Shown one piece after another: positions 1-6,563 of a stretch of DNA of 9,796 nt (the stretch's first letter is position 1; every line of letters starts with the position of its first letter). The notes under the pieces were generated by a model that was not told the DNA's origin, did not search any database, and saw only the letters and a program-made list of their open reading frames with translations. This stretch comes from Propionibacteriales bacterium (GTDB taxonomy: Bacteria; Actinomycetota; Actinomycetes; Propionibacteriales; Propionibacteriaceae). The DNA lies in assembly GCA_030453285.1 (NCBI GenBank), contig JAKDKP010000038.1, forward strand, positions 1 to 9,796, read 5' to 3'. The position numbers were made by a program, and so were the translations under genes.

Positions 1-480
1 TTCTTCTTCCGCAAGATCGTCCGCGACAACGGACAGGCCCTGGGGCACGTGTCGGGACAGATCGCCGCGTGGATCGGTGCCGACGCCGACGGACAGCTCA
101 AGGAGGAGCGCAAGCTGCTCCAGCGCGGGCTGGAGGACGCGGGGACGATGGTCGGGCTGCTCGTGCAGCAACTGCAGAGCTCGGTCCCCGGGGCCCCCGA
201 AGGCGATCCGCGCAACGTCTACAAGGTCGGGCTGAACACCTCGCGGGTGCTGATGGCGCTGGGCGACGTGGTGGTCGGCTGGCTGCTGCTGCGCGGTGCC
301 GAGGTCGCCCTGGACAAGTTGAACGGTGAGGTGTCGTCCGCCGACCAGGCGTTCTACACCGGCAAGGTGGCCGCCGCTCGCTGGTTCGCCAACACCGTGC
401 TGCCGAAGCTGACCGCGGAACGCAAGATCGCCGAACGCACCACCCTCGAGGTCATGGATCTGCCCGAGGAAGCGTTCTGA
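1..480 (+). CDS. Acyl-CoA dehydrogenase, C-terminal part (5' end outside window)
   Basis: This is the last 159 codons of a FadE-type flavin-dependent acyl-CoA dehydrogenase, which oxidises acyl-CoA to the trans-2-enoyl-CoA in beta-oxidation. The frame is open from base 1 and begins FFFRKIVRDNGQALGH, a segment typical of the actinobacterial ~600-residue FadE group that carries an extra C-terminal helical domain. A helical stretch follows (NVYKVGLNTSRVLMALGD, then VVGWLLLRGAEVAL), and then the YTGKVAAARWFANTVLP segment typical of that extra domain. The protein ends in DLPEEAF. The FAD-binding and catalytic-base regions lie upstream and cannot be checked. A strong hairpin 15 bases after the stop suggests that this is the last gene of its transcript. 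Family assignment is firm from sequence resemblance; chain-length preference cannot be told. Confidence 0.85.
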   Translation, partial: FFFRKIVRDNGQALGHVSGQIAAWIGADADGQLKEERKLLQRGLEDAGTMVGLLVQQLQSSVPGAPEGDPRNVYKVGLNTSRVLMALGDVVVGWLLLRGAEVALDKLNGEVSSADQAFYTGKVAAARWFANTVLPKLTAERKIAERTTLEVMDLPEEAF

Positions 481-494
481 TCCGAGTCGCCCAT

Positions 495-542
495 GATGGG
501 GGAAGATCTGACCGGGAGTTGGCGGCCAGATCTTCCCCCATC
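495..542 (+). terminator. Perfect 16-bp hairpin terminator after the acyl-CoA dehydrogenase gene
   Basis: The 16-base arm GATGGGGGAAGATCTG (495-510) is perfectly complementary to 527-542. After one mismatch three more pairs can form inside the loop (512-514 with 523-525). There is no real T-tract downstream (TCTTCGTG), which is common for hairpin terminators in high-GC actinobacteria. It starts 15 bases after the stop codon and precedes the DJ-1-family gene, so it should insulate the two transcripts. Confidence 0.8.
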
Positions 543-619
543 TTCGTGCCGGGCGATGGCCACCGGCCAGGGCGAGGGGTGGTGTACTGGGGAGACATTC
601 GCGAGAGGAAACCCGACAC

Positions 620-1159
620 ATGAGCACCGATCTCACCGGCAAGAAGATCGCCTTCGTCCTGACCAACGGGGTGGAGCAGATCGAACTGACCTCACCACGC
701 GGGGCGCTCGACCAGGCCGGCGCCACCACCCACATCGTGTCGCCGGCGGGTGATCACCTCACCGCCATGCAGGGCGACTGGGACCATGCCGACACCTTCA
801 CCGTTGATGTCGCCATCGACAAGGCCGACGCCAGTGACTACGACCTGCTGGTCCTGCCCGGCGGGACGCTGAATGCCGACACCCTGCGGATCGACGAGGA
901 TGCCCAACGCTTCGTCCAGGCCTTCTTCGATGCGGACAAGCCCGTGGCCGCGATCTGCCACGCACCGTGGATGCTGGCGCAGATCGGCGTTGCCCGCGGA
1001 CGGCGCCTCACCTCGTACATCGCCACGAAGGTTGACCTCGAGAACGCCGGCGCCGACTGGGTCGACGAGTCGGTGGTGGTCGACGGCAACCTGATCACCA
1101 GCCGCGACCCCGATGACCTCGATGACTTCAATGCCGCGATCGCGAAGGCCCTGAGCTGA
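620..1159 (+). CDS. DJ-1/PfpI family protein (type 1 glutamine amidotransferase-like)
   Basis: This 179-residue protein is of the usual length for a single-domain PfpI/YfkM-type member of the DJ-1 superfamily. These proteins are variously described as stress proteins, proteases, glyoxalases or disputed protein deglycases. The nucleophile elbow is visible as AICHAPW (Cys113, His114), with the family's conserved acidic residue in NGVEQIEL (Glu19). LLVLPGGT (residues 76-83) and LITSRDPDDL (158-167) are further family motifs. The ATG at 620 is preceded by GAGAGGAAA at suitable spacing, which supports the start. It stands alone after the upstream hairpin, and its 3' end overlaps the tail of the convergent broken acetyltransferase gene. 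The fold and catalytic cysteine are clear. The cellular reaction is not, so I would not go beyond a stress-related hydrolase/glyoxalase-like protein. Confidence 0.88.
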   Translation: MSTDLTGKKIAFVLTNGVEQIELTSPRGALDQAGATTHIVSPAGDHLTAMQGDWDHADTFTVDVAIDKADASDYDLLVLPGGTLNADTLRIDEDAQRFVQAFFDADKPVAAICHAPWMLAQIGVARGRRLTSYIATKVDLENAGADWVDESVVVDGNLITSRDPDDLDDFNAAIAKALS

Positions 1160-1633
1160 GCCGAGGGCTGCTCTCGTGGAGCAGCAGTGTCATGAAGGTG
1201 CTGTTCGGATCGGCCTCGTAGTCGCCGAACGGAGCGCACTCGGTGAACCCGTGACGTCGATACAGCGCTCGGGCTGCGGCAAAGAAGTCCATGCTCCCGG
1301 TCTCCAGTGAGATCCGCTGGACCCCGCGATCGGAGGCGTCCTGCCGTGCGTGCTCAGCATCGAGGCAATGCCCTGCCCGCGCCGTTCCGGGTCGGTGCGC
1401 ATGCTCTTGAGTTCTTCGTGGCGGCCGTTGGCGCCATCGACAGGGGCCAATGCCGCGGTGCCGACCACATCACCATCCTGATGCCCCACCCACAGACGTA
1501 TCCGCGGGCGGCGAAACTGGTCGATGGCCAGTGCATGCTGACTGCACGGTGGTGCGGTGGGGAGGATGTCGTCCAGATGCGCCTGCAGGAAGGCCCGCAC
1601 CGCCTGATCGACATCGGCCCGGGTGATGATCAT
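1128..1633 (-). pseudogene. GNAT family N-acetyltransferase, disrupted by a frameshift
   Basis: Reading leftward from the ATG at 1633, residues 1-91 form the first half of a GNAT acetyltransferase, including the acetyl-CoA-binding motif A (ERRGQGIAS). The same frame then degenerates into low-quality sequence and stops at 1190. The missing second half is present one frame over, from about 1361 down to a stop at 1130-1128. It contains RGVQRISLETG, ARALYRRHGF, CAPFGDY and DPNSTFMTLLL, which are the standard motif B and C-terminal features of this subfamily. A net loss of one base (or gain of two) between roughly 1345 and 1370 explains this; the repaired product would be about 168 residues. The start lies 6 bases after the glutathione peroxidase stop, so the two are probably cotranscribed. 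The repaired gene's 3' end overlaps the convergent DJ-1-family gene by 32 bases. True pseudogene and assembly error are both possible. Confidence 0.85.
1167..1185. terminator. Short hairpin between convergent genes, possible terminator
   Basis: GCTGCTC (1167-1173) pairs perfectly with GAGCAGC (1179-1185) around a 5-base loop. It begins 8 bases after the stop of the DJ-1-family gene. It also lies inside the repaired reading frame of the convergent acetyltransferase. The stem is only 7 bp with no T-tract, so the terminator role is an inference from placement. Confidence 0.35.
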
Positions 1634-1639
1634 GGTCGA

Positions 1640-2134
1640 TCACCTGCCGGGGAGAGCGTCCTCGATGGCGGCCACCACGGCGGGATCCCCGGGCTCGGTG
1701 CGCGGACGGATCCGCTGCAGCACTTCACCGGATGGCGAGATGAGGAATTTCTCGAAATTCCACTGCACGTCGCCGGCCTCACCGTCAGCGTCGGCGGTCT
1801 GGGTGAGTTCGGCATAGATCGGGTGCGCACCCGGACCGTTCACCTCGATCTTCTCGGTCATCGGGAAGGTCACCCCGTACGTGGTGGAGCAGAACGTCTC
1901 GATCTCTTCGGCCGTGCCGGGCTCCTGCCCACCGAACTGGTTGCACGGGAACCCGATCACTGAGAATCCCTTGTCGGCAAAGCGTTCCTGCAGCTTCTCC
2001 AGGCCCTCGTACTGCGGTGTCAGACCGCACTTGCTGGCCACGTTCACCAGCAGCAGAGCCTTCCCGGCGTACGCCTCGAGCGAGGTGGAGTTGCCGTGCA
2101 GGTCGTTGATCGGGTGTTGGGTGAGCGATGACAT
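1640..2134 (-). CDS. Glutathione peroxidase family protein (cysteine, probably thioredoxin-dependent)
   Basis: The protein has 164 residues and the full glutathione peroxidase signature set: NVASKCGLTPQY with peroxidatic Cys36, FPCNQFGGQEPG with Gln70, and VQWNFEKFLI with Trp125 and Asn126, which together make the catalytic tetrad. It uses cysteine rather than selenocysteine. Cys64 and Cys82 (in FCSTTYGVTFP) match the positions of the non-catalytic and resolving cysteines of yeast Gpx3. Such two-cysteine enzymes normally take electrons from thioredoxin rather than glutathione; that is family knowledge, not tested here. It would reduce hydrogen peroxide or lipid hydroperoxides in the cytoplasm. 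AGGAGG (2144-2139 on the minus strand) lies 4 bases before the ATG. It is the first gene of a unit with the acetyltransferase 6 bases downstream, and it is divergent from the AraC-type regulator. Confidence 0.93.
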   Translation of the reverse strand: MSSLTQHPINDLHGNSTSLEAYAGKALLLVNVASKCGLTPQYEGLEKLQERFADKGFSVIGFPCNQFGGQEPGTAEEIETFCSTTYGVTFPMTEKIEVNGPGAHPIYAELTQTADADGEAGDVQWNFEKFLISPSGEVLQRIRPRTEPGDPAVVAAIEDALPGR

Positions 2135-2161
2135 CGGGCCTCCTGGTGTGTGGATGGTTCG

Positions 2162-2167
2162 AGCCTA
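2162..2167 (-). promoter_or_regulatory. Candidate -10 element of the glutathione peroxidase promoter
   Basis: On the minus strand TAGGCT lies 27 bases upstream of the peroxidase ATG and fits the actinobacterial TANNNT -10 pattern. I see no convincing -35 hexamer at 17-18 bases. The 70-base gap must also hold the promoter of the divergent regulator, which I could not place. Confidence 0.4.
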
Positions 2168-2204
2168 CCCACGCGTGCTCTCACGCAGCGGGCAGGATGG
2201 GATC

Positions 2205-2630
2205 GTGAGCCGACAGATCGAGGACCGGAACCGCCGCATGTTGCGAGCCCGTGACCTGATGGATCGTTCGTACGCCGAACCGCTGAACGTATCGGCCTTG
2301 GCGCGGGTGACGCACACCTCGCCTGCACACTTCAGCCGCACCTTCGTCGCGACCTTCGGCGAAACCCCGCATCGGTACCTGCAGCGCCGACGGGTCGAAC
2401 GGGCCGCACGCCTGTTGCGGGAAACCGACCAGACGGTGACCGACGTCTGCATGGCGGTCGGGTTCACCAGCCTCGGCACCTTCAGCCGCACCTTCTCCTC
2501 GATCACGGGCTGCTCACCTTCGTCGTACCGGCGACAGAGGCAAGATCCCTTGACGGTGCCGGATTGCGCGGTGATGGCGTGGGCGCGGGTGAGCAGTTCC
2601 GGAGAAGTCCGACCCCCATCGACCCGCTAG
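2205..2630 (+). CDS. Short AraC-family transcriptional regulator (DNA-binding domain only)
   Basis: This 141-residue protein consists almost entirely of the AraC/XylS double helix-turn-helix. The first HTH is in LNVSALARVTHTSPAHFSRT. The second is in QTVTDVCMAVGFTSLGTFSR, followed by the canonical TGCSPSSYR ending. The segment between them (TFGETPHRYLQRRRVERA) is the conserved linker helix. No effector-binding domain precedes it. The frame is open upstream to 1881, but that stretch is antisense to the peroxidase and does not resemble AraC proteins. I therefore chose GTG at 2205, which follows CAGGA at good spacing; ATG at 2238 is an alternative. The VOC gene starts 41 bases downstream on the same strand, and this regulator/VOC pairing recurs in actinobacteria. 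The two probably form one unit, with the regulator controlling it. The ligand is unknown. Confidence 0.85.
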   Translation: MSRQIEDRNRRMLRARDLMDRSYAEPLNVSALARVTHTSPAHFSRTFVATFGETPHRYLQRRRVERAARLLRETDQTVTDVCMAVGFTSLGTFSRTFSSITGCSPSSYRRQRQDPLTVPDCAVMAWARVSSSGEVRPPSTR

Positions 2631-2671
2631 CGTCTCCTGAACACGATCGACGACACCAGGAGAAGATGATC

Positions 2672-3094
2672 ATGCTCAGCCACATCAGCATCACCGGACT
2701 GCACGTCCTTGATCAGGACGAGGCGTTGGACTTCTACGTCGGCAAGCTCGGGCTGGAGCTACGCGATGACGTCGACTTCGGCAGCGACAGCGGCAAGGGC
2801 ATGCGCTGGTTGACCGTCGGGGTGCCCGGCGATCCGCAGCGCGCGATCATGCTGGAGAAGCCCGGCAGGCCGAGTCATGACGCGAAGAGCGCCGAGGAGG
2901 CCCGGGAGCTCGTCACCAAGGGTGGTGCGGCCGGCTGGGTGATCTTCGAGACCGACGATGCCCAGCGCACGCACGCCGAACTGCAGGCCAACGGGGTCGA
3001 GCTGTCCGAGGAACCCACCGGGCGGCCGTACGGGATCGACTTCGGCTTCCGCGATCCGTTCGGCAACACCATCCGCGTCACGCAGCGGCGCTGA
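2672..3094 (+). CDS. VOC family protein (glyoxalase/bleomycin resistance/dioxygenase fold)
   Basis: This 140-residue protein is a single VOC-fold chain with two beta-alpha-beta-beta-beta modules. The first opens with LSHISITGLHVLDQDEALDF (residues 2-21), the typical start in which His4 occupies the first metal-ligand position. The second contains WVIFETDDAQRTHAELQANG and ends RDPFGNTIRVTQ. Members use a divalent metal for isomerase, lyase or dioxygenase reactions, or bind small molecules. The end motif lacks an obvious glutamate ligand, so enzymatic activity is uncertain. AGGAGA at 2658-2663 is 8 bases before the ATG at 2672, which I prefer; an in-frame ATG at 2666 is too close to that site. 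It follows the short AraC-type regulator gene and ends before a strong hairpin. A detoxification or resistance role is an inference from family and context. Confidence 0.85.
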   Translation: MLSHISITGLHVLDQDEALDFYVGKLGLELRDDVDFGSDSGKGMRWLTVGVPGDPQRAIMLEKPGRPSHDAKSAEEARELVTKGGAAGWVIFETDDAQRTHAELQANGVELSEEPTGRPYGIDFGFRDPFGNTIRVTQRR

Positions 3095-3133
3095 GGCAAC
3101 GGGCGACTCTGACGCACAGACCGCCACAGACGC

Positions 3134-3171
3134 CGTACGGGGAGCCCGGCTGATGCCGGACTCCCCGTACG
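3134..3171. terminator. Bidirectional hairpin terminator between convergent genes
   Basis: CGTACGGGGAG (3134-3144) is perfectly complementary to CTCCCCGTACG (3161-3171). After one mismatch, five more pairs form (CCGGC at 3146-3150 with GCCGG at 3155-3159), closing on a TGAT loop. The 17-pair hairpin sits between the VOC stop (3094) and the stop of the leftward nuclease/nucleotidase gene (3189). It could end both transcripts. Confidence 0.8.
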
Positions 3172-3188
3172 AAGGTGGATCTTGCTTG

Positions 3189-6100
3189 TCAGTGACGACG
3201 GGCCCGCCACAGCAGGGTTCCGCCACAGGCCAGCAGCACCAGGGCCAGTGCGCCCATCCCCAGCAGGCCAGCCTGGGCACCGGTGTCGGCCAACGGCGAA
3301 CCGGGCAGGCCACCCTCATCGGTGCGCCCACCGGGTCCGGCGGTCACATCGATCCGGACACCACCGGAGCCGTCGGTGGAGACTCCGCTCGGCAACCCGG
3401 TGGGATCACCACTCGGTCCACCGCTGGGGCCGCCACTCGGACCGCCGCTGGGCTCACCCGTCGGGACGCCGGTGGGCTCATCGGTCGGCTTGGTGGACGG
3501 GTCGTTGACCGGCACGACGGTGACCGGAATCCGGATGGTGGTGCCATTGCCCTCCGCGGTGAGCGTCAGGATCGCTGGACCACCGGCCTGACCGGCCGGG
3601 ACGGTCACGGTGATCGTGGTCCCCCCATCGGTCACCTCGGCGGTGCCGATCGCGGGTCCGGCGGCCGGGGCGGCTTGACGCTGGACGGCTGCCGGGGCAG
3701 CAACACCCTCAAGGGTGGCGTTCAGCTTGGTCGCCTTGGTCGCATCGGTGCTGGTCATGTCCAACCCCGTGACCTTCAGTTCTGTCGCCTTCCCGGCCGT
3801 CAACTCGGTGGGCAACGGCTTGACTGTCGTCCCCCGCCGAGAGAAGTCCGGAGTGATCGGCGACTTCGCCTTCACGTATTCCACCCAGGCATCCAGGTCG
3901 ATCAGTCCGGAATCCTTGGTGTTGGTTCCCTTCTTGAACACGTGGAAGTTGTCGCCACCGGCGGCCAGGAAGCTTGCGGTCGCCACGCGGTAGTCCGCCT
4001 TCGGGTCGTACGGCTTGCCGTCGATCATGATCGACGTGATCCGCTGACCCCACGGCTTGTCGGCATCGTAGGTGTAGCTCACGTTGTCCGACAGGCCCAG
4101 TTGCAGGTACGGCCGGCTGCCGGTGTAGGGCGAACCGTCCTCGTTGCTCTGCCACTGCTGTTCGAGCAGCGTCTTGAACTGATCACCGGTCAGGGTGCTG
4201 GTGTACAACGTGTTGGCGAACGGCAGCACTGCGGCCGCCTCGGCCAAGGTGATGTCACCGGAGTCAAGATCGGCTCGGTTGCCGCCCGGATTCTGCACGC
4301 CGATGGTGGCGCCGCCCCGATTCGGATCCGAGGTCTGGTCCCGCATCATGTTGGCGACCAGATTGCTGATCGCCGACTCGCCAGCACGGTCCTCGGCCGG
4401 CTTGCCGTCCGAGCCGGTGGTGAAGGCCCGGGTCACCGGGCCGGTAGTTTCGCCGATCTTCTGACCACCGAGCTTGTCGGCCTCGGCCAGGGCGGCGTCG
4501 ACGATCTTCTTGATCTCGGCTGCCCGCGGGTACTTCTTGACCAGATCGGCCTGCGGGGTCTTGGTGACCTCGATGTTCTCGGCCGTGGAGGCGGTGACCT
4601 CACCGGTCTTGTTGTCGAGGGTGAGCACCACCTTGCCGATCAGGCCCGCGTACGAACCGGTCTGCAACACCGGACGAGTCTTGCCGGCAGCCTTCGGCAC
4701 CGGCGCATCCCAGACGTAGGCCTTGTGGGTGTGGCCGGTGAACAGCGCCGCCACCTTCGGGTCGGTCTGGTTGACGATCCGGGCGAACGAGCCCTCCTTG
4801 GCCACCTCGGCAGCCAACGTGCTGGGCGGATCGCCCTCGACCGCACCCTCGTGGTATTCGGCAACCACCACATCGGCCTCACCGTTGGCCTGGTCGCCAT
4901 CGGTGAGCTGCTTGGTGACCCGGTTGACCGCGTCCACCGGATCGCCGAAGTCGAGCTCGGCAACGCCGGCCGGAGTGACCAGGGACTTCGTCTCGGACGT
5001 GACCGCGCCGACGACGCCGATCTTCTTGCCTGCCCGCTCGATGATCTTGTATTCGGGCAGGGCCGGGGTGGTGGTGCCCTTCTTGTAGACGTTGGCGCCC
5101 AGGTAGTCCCAGTTGGCACGGTCGGCCACCCGACCTGTCAGGTCGGCAAACCCGGCATCGAACTCGTGGTTGCCCACCGCCGAGGCGTCAAGATCGGCGG
5201 CGTTCAGCACGTCGATGGTCGGCTCGTCCTTCTGCGAGGACGAGGCGAACAAGGTCCCGCCGATGCTGTCACCGGCGGCCAGCAGCGCGGTGTTCTCCTC
5301 GCCGGCCTTCGCCCGCTCTTCCTCGATGGTGCCGAAGAAGGCGACGGTGTCGGGCTGCGACTTGGAGATCCGTCCGTGGAAGTCGTTGAAGTTGAGCAGG
5401 GTCAGGTCGGTGGTGTCGGCCTTGGCCGCCTTCAGCCCGACGACGACGGGATCATGGTCTGAGGACCGGAACTCGTCGGCGGTGTAGTAGTCGGTCGCGC
5501 TCTGGGTGTACTGCGAGTACTCGTAGAGCGGCGACTGGCTGGCGTTGATGTCCCACAGTCCGGAACCGGTGAGCTGGGCCTTGGCGGCCTTGTTCAGCAG
5601 CACGTGATCCAGGGACCCTTCCAGACCGGAGAAGTTGTACGAGTACTCCCCGTCCTCGGCGACGTTCTCGTATCCGGCGTCGGCGAGAGCCGCCATCGGA
5701 TCTTCCTTGGTGTAGGAGTTGAAGTCACCGATCAGGGCCACCGCATCGGCGCCGGTGGTCTTCTGCAGCTCGGGAATCCATGCCGTGAGTGCCTTGGCCT
5801 GCTCCACGCGGGCCGCGTTCCACGCTCCCTGTCCGTCACCGGAGTCGGCGTTCGGACCGGACGAGGGACCCGAGCCCTTGGACTTGAAGTGGTTCACCGA
5901 CACCAGGGTGGGGGCCCCGCCGGCCTTCGGGGTGAAGGCGGCCGCGATCGGCGTACGGGCATTGGCGAAGGCACCGTCGTTGCCGGCCTCGGCGCCCAAC
6001 GCGAACGCCTTGCCCTTGAGCTCCACCTTGGCGGGCTGATAGATCAGCGCACTGGTGATGAAGTCCTGATCGGCGACAGCCTGCAACTGGTCCGACGAGG

Positions 6101-6563
6101 CGACCTTGGCCCACTTGGTCTCACCGGCGGCCTTGTTGAGGGCAGCCACCAATGTCGTGAGTGCCTCATCGGTGTCCTCGCCGAGCTTGGCGGAGTTCTC
6201 GATCTCCATCAGACCGGTGACCGAGGCGTCCAGCTTGTTAATGGCGGCGACGATCTTGTCCTGCTGACGCTGGACGTCGGCGGCATCCCAGGCGCCACGA
6301 ACGTCGCAGCCGTTGGTGACGCTGAACGACCCGTCGCTTGATTCATTGGCTCCCTTGCAGCCGGAGCGGCCCTCACCGGTGGTGGTGAAGAAGTTCAACA
6401 CGTTGAACGAGGCAATGCTGAAGTCGCCGCCGACGTCGGGCACCGCAGGCTTCGGCTGTGCCGTGATCGTGACGGGCTCCTTACCCGGGGTGGCCGGCGT
6501 GGTCGGCTCGAACTTCCACGTCTTGTTGCGGTAGTCGATGATAACCGGCTCATACAGGGTCAC
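3189..6563 (-). CDS. Wall-anchored nuclease/5'-nucleotidase, C-terminal 1124 codons (after in-frame TAG)
   Basis: This is the larger piece of a gene split by the TAG at 6566-6564. It opens with a GTG directly after that stop and has no signal peptide of its own. Residues ~47-377 are an endonuclease/exonuclease/phosphatase domain: FSIASFNVLN, LMEIEN (Glu120), VNHFKSKG (His225), IGDFN (Asp280, Asn282), SLDH (320) and SSDHDP (Asp369, His370). Residues ~386-620 are a 5'-nucleotidase metallophosphatase: NDFHG (Asp394, His396), AGDS (Asp432), GNHE (465-467), EYHEG (His571) and FTGHTH (611, 613). Residues ~703-910 are the 5'-nucleotidase substrate domain (NPGGNRADL, PFANTL, AAGGDNF). A beta-rich Ig-like stretch (~915-1018) and a Ser/Pro/Gly linker follow, then LADTG (1091-1095), a hydrophobic segment and the basic tail WRARRH, a sortase signal. 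It should act outside the cell on DNA/RNA and nucleotides, supplying phosphate and nucleosides. YhcR of Bacillus subtilis is a comparable anchored nuclease/nucleotidase. Expression without the upstream part would leave it in the cytoplasm. Confidence 0.9.
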   Translation of the reverse strand: MTLYEPVIIDYRNKTWKFEPTTPATPGKEPVTITAQPKPAVPDVGGDFSIASFNVLNFFTTTGEGRSGCKGANESSDGSFSVTNGCDVRGAWDAADVQRQQDKIVAAINKLDASVTGLMEIENSAKLGEDTDEALTTLVAALNKAAGETKWAKVASSDQLQAVADQDFITSALIYQPAKVELKGKAFALGAEAGNDGAFANARTPIAAAFTPKAGGAPTLVSVNHFKSKGSGPSSGPNADSGDGQGAWNAARVEQAKALTAWIPELQKTTGADAVALIGDFNSYTKEDPMAALADAGYENVAEDGEYSYNFSGLEGSLDHVLLNKAAKAQLTGSGLWDINASQSPLYEYSQYTQSATDYYTADEFRSSDHDPVVVGLKAAKADTTDLTLLNFNDFHGRISKSQPDTVAFFGTIEEERAKAGEENTALLAAGDSIGGTLFASSSQKDEPTIDVLNAADLDASAVGNHEFDAGFADLTGRVADRANWDYLGANVYKKGTTTPALPEYKIIERAGKKIGVVGAVTSETKSLVTPAGVAELDFGDPVDAVNRVTKQLTDGDQANGEADVVVAEYHEGAVEGDPPSTLAAEVAKEGSFARIVNQTDPKVAALFTGHTHKAYVWDAPVPKAAGKTRPVLQTGSYAGLIGKVVLTLDNKTGEVTASTAENIEVTKTPQADLVKKYPRAAEIKKIVDAALAEADKLGGQKIGETTGPVTRAFTTGSDGKPAEDRAGESAISNLVANMMRDQTSDPNRGGATIGVQNPGGNRADLDSGDITLAEAAAVLPFANTLYTSTLTGDQFKTLLEQQWQSNEDGSPYTGSRPYLQLGLSDNVSYTYDADKPWGQRITSIMIDGKPYDPKADYRVATASFLAAGGDNFHVFKKGTNTKDSGLIDLDAWVEYVKAKSPITPDFSRRGTTVKPLPTELTAGKATELKVTGLDMTSTDATKATKLNATLEGVAAPAAVQRQAAPAAGPAIGTAEVTDGGTTITVTVPAGQAGGPAILTLTAEGNGTTIRIPVTVVPVNDPSTKPTDEPTGVPTGEPSGGPSGGPSGGPSGDPTGLPSGVSTDGSGGVRIDVTAGPGGRTDEGGLPGSPLADTGAQAGLLGMGALALVLLACGGTLLWRARRH
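3405..3452 (-). repeat. Four 12-bp coding repeats (PSGG/PSGD) in the wall-spanning linker
   Basis: Four consecutive 12-base units encode PSGG, PSGG, PSGG and PSGD (residues 1038-1053 of the downstream piece). They sit within a longer Pro/Ser/Thr/Gly stretch (about 1021-1065) that would carry the enzyme through the cell wall. The units differ at wobble positions, so the repeat is kept at protein level rather than being a recent DNA duplication. Such tracts often vary in copy number between strains. Confidence 0.8.

Noticed and set aside
1307..1963. A 218-codon plus-strand frame across the acetyltransferase and peroxidase genes
   Set aside because: It is a shadow of two genes with clear motifs on the opposite strand and shows no family resemblance.
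1881..2204. N-terminal extension of the AraC-type regulator
   Set aside because: The frame is open but antisense to the peroxidase gene, and nothing in it looks like an AraC effector domain. GTG at 2205 has a ribosome binding site and gives a normal AraC-only protein.
2628..2633. TAGCGT as a separate promoter for the VOC gene
   Set aside because: It overlaps the stop codon of the preceding regulator, no -35 element is visible at the expected distance, and cotranscription explains the layout.
3405..3452. Short regular DNA repeats as a possible CRISPR or satellite
   Set aside because: The 12-base periodicity is in frame and encodes PSGG units in a linker, with no spacers.
2958..5462. An 834-codon open frame on the plus strand
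   Set aside because: It is antisense to the nuclease/5'-nucleotidase gene, whose minus-strand frame shows continuous family motifs. The plus frame is Arg/Gly/His-rich without recognisable domains, a common artefact of GC-rich codon usage.
5604..6341. A 245-codon plus-strand frame
   Set aside because: It is antisense to the EEP nuclease domain, where the minus strand carries the catalytic motifs.
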